Below are positions 52,757 through 60,000 of a stretch of 60,000 nt of DNA, one piece after another (the stretch's first letter is position 1; every line of letters begins with the position of its first letter). Origin of the DNA: Adiantum capillus-veneris. Taxonomy: Eukaryota > Streptophyta > Polypodiopsida > Polypodiales > Pteridaceae. The position numbers were made by a program, and so were the translations under genes. The notes beneath the pieces were generated by a model. The model saw only the letters and a program-made list of their open reading frames with translations. It was not told the DNA's origin and did not search any database. Location: positions 90,441,384 through 90,501,383 of the forward strand of contig CM043944.1 in assembly GCA_014529385.2 (NCBI GenBank). The letters are read 5' to 3'.

Positions 52757-53284
52757 TATCGTGAACCACTAAAAAGGAGCAAGCATTGGTAGTAAACAAG
52801 TTACAAGAATAGTGGGAATTAAGAACTCCATCTGCTAGCCTCATCACTAAAGGGCACGGGGCATTAAATGAAGCCCCAGAGGTGGGATCTACGACTGAGA
52901 AGCCCGGGTACAAAAGCAGAAGTGTGCAGGGCCGTAGGATGCACCAGAAGTAAACTAAGACGCCGAAAAGTAAACTTGGACATGGACACACCTATCCACG
53001 TTGGACTTATCATGCGTTTGTTGACCACCATGGTCAACATATGCGCACGAGGGGTTGGATAAGCCATGCGCCTTGCCCAACACTCACCAGGGTTCAAATC
53101 GTGCGAGCAGCACCCCACGCCCCACTTTTTTGAGCCCTCAGATCTCCTTGAGATTTATGCACGCACCCCGAGCCGTAGATCCCATCTCTTTGCTCCCGTG
53201 CCCTTTAATGCTGAGGATCTGCTAGATGTCCACTTAGCACACATAACTTATGTACCACTCAATGTTAGATCAATAGATATTGAT

Positions 53285-55140
53285 CTACCCAGTACTCATG
53301 TACTTCGAGCTTCCTACACACTTCAGGCACTTCCAGCAAGAGAAAACGCCGCGAGGATCGACCTTTTCCTTTATGGTCGTCAGCCTCTCAAAGTTGCTGC
53401 CGAAGAATGAGGTTTGCCAATGGGTCTCATTGTAGTCGGCCTCGTTCATGTAGCATCCGGATTGAGGAGTGAGCTCCCGTAGCAGCCCATTTGCACTCGT
53501 AACCAGCCAGCTCTTGTGTCGCTGCGTTCCCGCGCAATCCTCTTCCGCTGTCCAAGTTGCCACCACTATCACGTGCCACAATGCGGTGCGCCATGATGGG
53601 TTCACTGCATTGTCCACCTCTGTCTTCGCCACAGCCCGCCCGGCGACTAGAAGCCCAATGATTCTGTCCACCCCCGTGCCCAGAATCTCCATGAAAGCTG
53701 CAGCAACCTCTGCGCCGCCATCGCTTTGTAGAAGATCTTTGGGAAGAAGCCGCGAGGTACGTAGTCGCCCGTCCTATCGGTGCAGCTCGCCCCAGCTTCG
53801 GCGCATCTGTATACATATTTGTGCCAGGCTTGGAAACTTGGAAATGCTTGAATACTCAAATTTAAGCTCATCTCATCGGCATGCATCTCTGCGAAGGTAG
53901 CGATGGCGTCGAATGCGCTGAGGGATTCCGTGCTCGTGGGTAGCAAGTAAGTTGCGGTTATGGAGGTGAAGGAGAGGTAGGAGTATCCTGCCCAGGTGAA
54001 AGAGAAGCCTGGAACTCGACAAATTTGGCCACGAGGGTCTGGAAAGAAGAGATGTTGTTGGCTTTGGCAAAGAATCGGGCGCCCCAAGGGCTCTCTAATG
54101 CAGGGTAGGTTCTGTGAGTGGCAGACATGACCACGCCGTAAGTGCCCCCTCCGCCCCCGCGAAAAGCGCGCCCAGAATAGGTCTTTATTTTGACAGGCAT
54201 TTGCAGTGATGAAGTTTCCATCAGCTGTGACTACCTCCAATTCAAGTATGTTGTCTGCGGCCAAGCCGAGAAGAGGGGAAAGGGGACTGTGCCCGCCTCC
54301 TTGCATGTAGCCCCCATCAGTGCTGACGCTGCCACTCATGGCGGCGCCCGCCACCACTCGTCGTTGCGCATCCGCAACCTCGTAAAGGTCATTCCATTGC
54401 ACGCCTGCTTGTGCGGTGACGGCGGGAACCGTCTCTAGATATGACGAGCTGCAGCCTGTTGGGCTGAACTCGTCGTGAAATGCAATGGCTTTGAGATGAT
54501 GCATCCAGAGGTTGAGGGAAGCGCGGGCGGTGCTGCGGCCCAAGAAGTCGTGGCCACTGGCCTTGATGCTAAGGCGAAGGTTGTGGTGGAGTGCAAAGCG
54601 GATGGCTGCTTGCACATCCGATGTGTCAGAGACGCGGACCGCGTAGGCGGGAACTGCCCCCTGGTAGCAGGCAGTGTGAGCGTAGTGAGGCGATGAGGGG
54701 AGCCTGCAGGAGAGATCTCCCTCTGATTCAAAATTGGGATATTGCATGGCTCCTGGTTGCGCAGAGCGCCACTGCGCATTCTGCCAATTCTGCACAGTCT
54801 CGTTGGCGCACGATGGCCATGCGAAGCTCTGATCATCATCATGACAAGGAGCTGCAGGGGGGCGTGGACGAAGAAGGCGCCCCGAGATGTTGAGGGCATT
54901 CCATGCTTCATCATCAGGCCAGCACTCGGCGGTGGGTAGGCAGCGGTCGCACCCATGAGCGCCCGTACTATAATTACTCGTAGCTGTAGCTGAGCATTAT
55001 GAGCAGCTCTCTGCGAGCTGAGCAAGAATGTTTATATGCTGATCCCTTGTACCGCCATCTTGATCACCTGCAAGAAAAGAAGGAAGAAGCAGAAGGAGGA
55101 GGAGGAGGAGGAGGAACATATATTGGTAACATGATCTCAT
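53285..55140 (-). pseudogene. BBE-like FAD-linked oxidase, secreted type, frameshifted
   Basis: Exon 1 (55140-55068) encodes a signal peptide with a poly-Leu core, MRSCYQYMF then ten Leu, PSFLA. A 78-nt GT-AG phase-1 intron (55067-54990) removes an in-frame TAA. Exon 2 begins with a Cys-rich segment (CDRCLPTAECWPDDEAWNAL), then the FAD-binding PCMH domain: SGHDFLGRST, whose His matches the histidyl-FAD site; no Cys is present at the second flavin-link position (GSVSTDGGYMQGGGHS). Then LGLAADNILELEVVTADG and GGGGGTYGVVMSATH. The C-terminal BBE motif (NEADYNETHWQTSFFG, then NFERL) is near 53400. Frameshifts lie near 54170 (about 4 extra bases after DLFWA), 53985 and 53755. The locus is clearly more GC-rich than its neighbours. 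Role by family: oxidation of small alcohols, sugars or specialised metabolites. Confidence 0.85.
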
Positions 55141-55206
55141 CCTCTTCGTAGATAATCACTCGCAGTTCCCCTTTGCATCAAAAATTGTTGGGTTTAAAAG
55201 CGCGCG

Positions 55207-55207
55207 C

Positions 55208-55252
<45 letters not shown>

Positions 55253-55366
55253 TACGATCGACCAAGGAGGACCGGCCAAAAGAGCCGTACTGATAGAGCA
55301 ACCTTTAGAAAACCTGTGACCTCTAGTCTGGCCGGCCGGCGGTCTCTCTCTCTCTCTCTCTCTCTA
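55207..55366. repeat. (GA)n and (CT)n tracts upstream of the oxidase gene
   Basis: GA at 55209-55248 and CT at 55345-55366, within 70-230 bp of the oxidase start; they may sit in its former promoter. Confidence 0.9.
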
Positions 55367-55474
55367 AGTCGCGCTGTGTCGCCTAGGTTGCCGGGGCGCT
55401 GCAGGGCACACTGCGGAGCGAGGAGAAGTCGACACGTGTACGGGGAGCGGACAGGAATCCCCCTTTTATAATAA

Positions 55475-55952
55475 GGAAAATTACCAAAATACCCCTCTAA
55501 TTTGTGAAAATTCCCAAAATACCCCTCAACTTTCAAAAATTCTCAAAATACCCTTGTATTTATTTTAGTTGGATTGTTCACAATTCCCTAATCTTTATTC
55601 TTTTTTGACAATATTGGAGATCCGTTTTTTAGTGCTTAGCATGTAATTTGTCACAAATTACCTCAAAAAAAAACTCTTATGTCTAAAAATAATAATAATG
55701 AAGCAATTCATCTCCAAAGCCTACATAACGGGCTCAAATTCTAGTTTTAGTATCTTGTATTGATAGACAATTAGCCTTCTTATGGAAAGCTACAAATTTT
55801 TTTATCTTTGGATAAATTTACTCACAACGGGGGGTATTTTGGAAATTTTGGAAAATTTGAAGGGCATTTTGGGAATTATGAGGGGTATACTGGGAATTTT
55901 GGAAAATTGAAGGAAATTTCCACAAATTAGAGGGGTATTTTGGTAATTTTCC
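55475..55952. mobile_element. Fold-back MITE family F, copy 2
   Basis: Inverted ends start GGAAAATTACCAAAATACCC and match for about 32 bp; subterminal regions are arrays of CAAAATACCC-type motifs in opposite orientation at the two ends. TTTATA flanks both sides and may be the target duplication. Confidence 0.8.
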
Positions 55953-55965
55953 CTTTATAACAATA

Positions 55966-56440
55966 GGAAAAATTATCAAAATACTCTTGTAATATGTGAA
56001 AATTCTCAAAATACCCTTCAAATTTCAAAAATTCCCAATATACCCTTGTATCGTTTTTGCTCCCAATTTTTGCATAGTCTAATGTTTATGGCAATGGAGA
56101 TCTATTTTTTAGCCTCTCAGACAAAATTATTCACGAATGAGCTCACAAATAGAGGCAGCTGTGTTTAAAAATGGTGAACAATTTTAGGCTTCAGCAAAAG
56201 TGGCCTCATTACCATCTAAAATCCTTGCTATATCATCTTCTATTGAGTAGAACCAATCTTCCTATACAGAGTTCCATAAGAAATTGTTTTTAGAGATGTC
56301 TGTGAGATTAATTAGGGGAATTTTGGGAATGTTGGCAAAATTGAAGGGCATTTTGGGAGTTTTGGGCCAAATATGAGGGGTACATAATGTAATTTTTGAA
56401 ATAAGAGGGGTATTTTGGAAGGATATTTAGGTAATTTTCC
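55966..56440. mobile_element. Fold-back MITE family F, copy 3
   Basis: The same structure, 475 bp, only 13 bp from copy 2 and in the same orientation by its internal block (TTTTAGCCTCTCAGAC). Confidence 0.75.
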
Positions 56441-56495
56441 CTTTCTAATATTATAGATATAGATATATATAGATAGATACTCTCCAGGCTCCAGC

Positions 56496-56713
56496 AGTGT
56501 TCCGAAAAATTCATTTTCAAAGCGTTACACAATACTCTCGGTGAATATTTCAAAAGGAAATCTTTAAAAATTGTGATAATTTTTAATAGTTTTACACTAT
56601 TCTACTTTCCTCACCATCTAGGCAAGGTTTTACCTTTTCCTCTTGCTCTCAAGTGGCATTTCGGATTTCAAAGCGGCACAATTGTAAGCTGAGACACACT
56701 TTTTCCGAACATT
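56496..56713 (+). mobile_element. MITE family M, copy 4
   Basis: Ends AGTGTTCCGAAAAATTC and TTTTTCCGAACATT, 218 bp. Flanks CTCTCCAGGCTCCAG and CTCTCCAGGGTCCAG match over 14 of 15 bases, longer than expected for a target duplication. Confidence 0.7.
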
Positions 56714-56880
56714 GCTCTCCAGGGTCCAGAGTCTTTTTTCCTAGACAACCATGTTTCGTCTTGGGTCCTGTGAAAGAATACTAGTAGAATTTTCCTAAGT
56801 TGCCAGATTTCTGAACCATTTTCTTGTATATTTTACACTAGTATGTGACCCGCGCGTTGCTGCGGCCAAGAAAATCATGG

Positions 56881-56883
<3 letters not shown>

Positions 56884-56971
<88 letters not shown>

Positions 56972-56993
56972 AGACATATATAAGTAGGCGTGT

Positions 56994-57075
<82 letters not shown>

Positions 57076-57086
57076 GGAGACATATA

Positions 57087-57133
<47 letters not shown>
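56884..57133. repeat. Compound (CT)n(CA)n, (CT)n(CA)n, (GT)n block
   Basis: CT 56884-56931, CA 56932-56969, CT 56995-57050, CA 57051-57075, GT 57089-57132. The CT-CA module occurs twice, joined by ATATAAGTAGGCGTGTG, so part of the block is a tandem duplication. Confidence 0.95.
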
Positions 57134-57134
<1 letters not shown>

Positions 57135-57212
57135 CGCCCACGTGTGAGGAGAATGAAACTATAGTCCTTGGAATCACTCTAGCAAGATAACAATGCATAG
57201 CTATGCCTTCTG

Positions 57213-57218
<6 letters not shown>

Positions 57219-57262
<44 letters not shown>

Positions 57263-57531
57263 TGAGCACATGGAGTATTTTTAGTCAAATGGTTGCGAGT
57301 GACTCATTCTTCACACGACTTCTAATAAATTCAAAGTGCCCATATCTCCTTGCTAATCAACCAACAACAATGTATTATATTTATACCAGCTTGATTTTGT
57401 TGTGCCATGCTATCAAAACCATGACTTGCCAATAAACATGCTTTTCATGACCCTCTATTGGTTGAAGCAAGATAGGTTTTGGTGCTACGCTCTGGGGTCA
57501 CTTTTGACGGGCTACCAGGTTACCAAGGAAA

Positions 57532-57615
<84 letters not shown>

Positions 57616-57997
57616 GTATGTCGAGTCATGGCTGTAGGTGCTCCCACCTAAGCCATCAACTCTTTTTCCTCAGCCCAAACACTCAGTGTCTTGAGCAAAC
57701 CCATGGACACCCATTGCCTTGAGCACCCATTTGCTACTACCAAGCATTCCCCACAAGAAAGCAGTGCCTCTCCCGTGTTCAACTCTGCTTCACAACCAAG
57801 TTATTGCTACTAAATATCACAGCACCACCGCTTGGCCTATTGTACCTATATGTGATCACCAGCAGCTACCCTAATCAAGGTCTTGGTTCTAATTTTGGTG
57901 ACCCACCTCATTATTTGTCTTTCTTTGTCTAGTTGCTAGTGGCAGAGTGCTATGTGTGTGTGTGTGTGTGTGCGTGTGTGTCACACACGGTGATGGT

Positions 57998-58061
<64 letters not shown>

Positions 58062-58146
58062 GAACATGCGTATGCGTAACACACATGCAAGTCGTCAGGC
58101 ATACAATTTTGGATACTATAGCTTGCACATTGTTGAAAAATGGTGG

Positions 58147-58216
<70 letters not shown>

Positions 58217-58232
58217 ACACACACACACACAC
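57219..58232. repeat. Further CT, CA and GT tracts
   Basis: CT 57219-57259; CT 57535-57582 followed by CA to 57612; GT 57953-57980; CA 58000-58059; CT 58148-58212 followed by CA to 58236. The sequence between them shows no gene. Confidence 0.9.
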
Positions 58233-58465
58233 ACAGGTTAACACGATGTCAGGTGTACAATTTTGACTATTTCAAGGCATTGGGAAAGAATTGATTTGCA
58301 TTGAATTTGGAGTACTTCATGTAATTTTTAAAGGCTCTTTAATATGTCTATAGAAAGGAGGACAACCAGCAGGGACATGTGGAGACCCTCACAAAGAAGT
58401 TTAGTGCAATAGCCTTAAAATATAGTAAATTTGCTTTTTAAAGTTTTTGGAAAAAACATAGTATA

Positions 58466-59398
58466 TGTTTTTCGAGTGTCGCTCGTAGCAAGCGAGAACC
58501 TACTCAATACATAAAGATGTCAACTAGGGACGTCACTGACCCGATTAGGGCATGGAGGCGCACCAAGAGGGTGTCAACCTCTTGTCGAATACCTATGGAA
58601 TGGTCATCTAAGATCTCTAAGTCCTGTGTGTGCGGGAATACCCAAATCTGCCAAGAACCTCCTACATCACAAAACTAAGCTAAACCTTGGGCTAATGACC
58701 TCGGTTTGACACGAAACTCACCGTAGGCAATTTCCTACATGTCCCCAAGCTACCTAGACCCTCAAACCTGAATTCTGCACCCTGGCAGAAAACACGCTTA
58801 CTGTCTGACAGCAAAATGGAAGTTGTCGGAAACGGTCCCAGATGGTCTCTACAGCTGCGTCTAAGGGAGAGCTACCCTACTCTATGGTTGGTTTCACTGA
58901 AATCTACCCTAAACTCCCTAAAACTCACTTGTAAGTCCGTAGGTCGATGCTCGTGAAGTAGCGTCTCGTGGCAAATGGTTGGCGTTGAATCAAAGATGTC
59001 GATGAGCTAAACGCGCCTGTGGTCTCAGTTCTGCAATGCGACTCATGCAGCACAAGATAGCAATCAAAGAAGATGCACACACAAAAATAGATAAGCTACC
59101 GGCGCAGAGAGTTTTTCTAACTCATAAGATCCATCCCCCCAAAACCCTTCATTTTGACCTTTATACTTATGTCTTGTGGGAGGAGGGTTTCCCATAGATA
59201 CATGGCTCAATAATCAATTGTGTACTTGAGTTGGGAATCGGTACAACTTGGAAGCCCATGGCCCCAGAAGATAAACCCTTTACATTTGAATAGCAAAAAT
59301 ATTACGAGCTCGACTTCAGAGCAAAAAATTAATACAAAAAGGCGGGGATTTGACTTGATGTAGTTGTGGCCGCTATCCACCGTTGCTGAGCTGCAACA
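58466..59398 (-). mobile_element. Possible LTR of another retrotransposon
   Basis: Read on the minus strand it starts TGTTGCAGCTCAGC just after a polypurine run (AGGAGGGGGGGAG) and could end CGAAAAACA at 58466. No second LTR is in view, so the left boundary is a guess. Confidence 0.4.
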
Positions 59399-60000
59399 CT
59401 CCCCCCCTCCTAAACCAAGTCGTCCTCGACATGGGGTTGTTGTGGAGTGTGTTAAGCGCTTGGTGTTTCATCTGTCCAATTGAGTGGACATCTTTCTAAT
59501 CTGCGCCCTGCCATAAGCTTAAGGTCCGCTTTGAACTGGGCCTTCTTCTCCTTTTCAATGGCTGATAGTGGGATATTCTGGATCCCATGCTTCAACTCAA
59601 TCGCTGTATAACTTACATATCTTGCTCTAAGGTCTGCGACTTCGATGTTGAAGATCTTTGAATTATAGGAGAAGAAGCCGGTGTAGAAAGCCTCTTCGAA
59701 TGTTTGGAGGTAGGCGGCTGGGCAAAAACATTAGACGAGAAAAAAATCCATGCAAAATGACTTCATCTGGTTGGCCGGATAGATCATAGTATAGGCCTCT
59801 TGTACCCTCCAAAAAACCCAACCAGGGAGTGTCGGTTAACTCCGTCTGGTGGTATACCTGTATACAGGTTAGTAGCATCCGACATATTTTCCTTAGCATG
59901 CTTGTAGATAGGTCTGGGAGACCTCTGTACATTTCCTCAGCTTCAGTCAATGATCTGATCATATATTCTTATGTAAGGTAGTCACCTGGCTTAGGAGCTG
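59399..60000 (-). pseudogene. Retrotransposon 3' coding remnant
   Basis: Minus-strand frames lead into VEDDLV followed by TAG and the polypurine run, the typical end of plant gypsy polyproteins. An open frame at 59962-59663 (LTEAEEMYRGLPDLSTS) has no domain I recognise. The element continues beyond the window. Confidence 0.4.

Noticed and set aside
54997-54999. TAA as an early stop in the FAD oxidase
   Set aside because: It is inside the 78-nt intron that joins the signal peptide exon in phase.

Overview
The window looks like nuclear DNA of a land plant with a large, transposon-rich genome. A seed-free plant such as a fern is my best guess, but nothing here fixes the species. Evidence: Ty1/copia and Ty3/gypsy elements of plant type, non-LTR elements with zf-RVT tails, MITEs, short GT-AG introns, and an extreme load of (GA)n, (CT)n, (CA)n and (GT)n tracts. 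Most long SLSL, RERE, THTH and VCVC reading frames are translations of those tracts and are not genes. I saw no rRNA, tRNA or CRISPR array and no obviously intact housekeeping gene.

The most interesting object is an 11.3-kb DNA transposon at 3318-14626, bounded by perfect 33-bp terminal inverted repeats. It carries at least five genes on both strands: (1) a spliced DDE-type transposase candidate with CxxC and HxC motifs (3612-5892, +) followed by a small ORF (5972-6358, +); (2) an unrecognised three-exon gene (about 8305-6422, -); (3) an intact 154-codon histone H3-like gene (9755-10219, +) that starts ARTK and has a full histone fold; (4) a spliced gene joining a Ulp1/C48-type cysteine protease, an acidic repeat linker and an FCP1/NIF HAD-type phosphatase domain (10334-12620, +); (5) an unrecognised minus-strand gene (14273-12996). 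A transposon that encodes its own H3 variant, a SUMO-protease-like domain and a CTD-phosphatase-like domain suggests an element that acts on host chromatin or transcription. The function is inference; the domains are seen. The transposase and protease/phosphatase genes carry five in-frame TAG/TAA codons, whereas the histone frame is open.

Layout: 0-1.3 kb LINE remnant; 2.0-3.3 kb MITEs and GA-bearing repeat units that are the insertion locus; 3.3-14.6 kb the histone transposon; 14.6-17.5 kb the rest of the locus and GA tracts; 17.5-27.3 kb AT-rich and almost gene-free, with a decayed copia piece at 18.0-18.8 kb; 27.3-30.7 kb truncated gypsy element G1; 30.7-32.2 kb opposed copia LTR copies; 32.2-36.0 kb a copia element with two small frameshifts; 37.1-40.6 kb a second, decayed copy of the transposase family that encloses a captured fragment of an FAD-oxidase gene; 41.2-49.3 kb gypsy element G2 with a CATGG target duplication, itself holding a nested solo LTR with a GGATA duplication; this element splits a LINE (40.96-41.20 and 49.34-50.5 kb); 50.8-56.7 kb MITEs and a GC-rich BBE-like FAD oxidase pseudogene (53.3-55.1 kb); 56.9-58.2 kb compound microsatellites; 58.5-60 kb a possible LTR-retrotransposon end.
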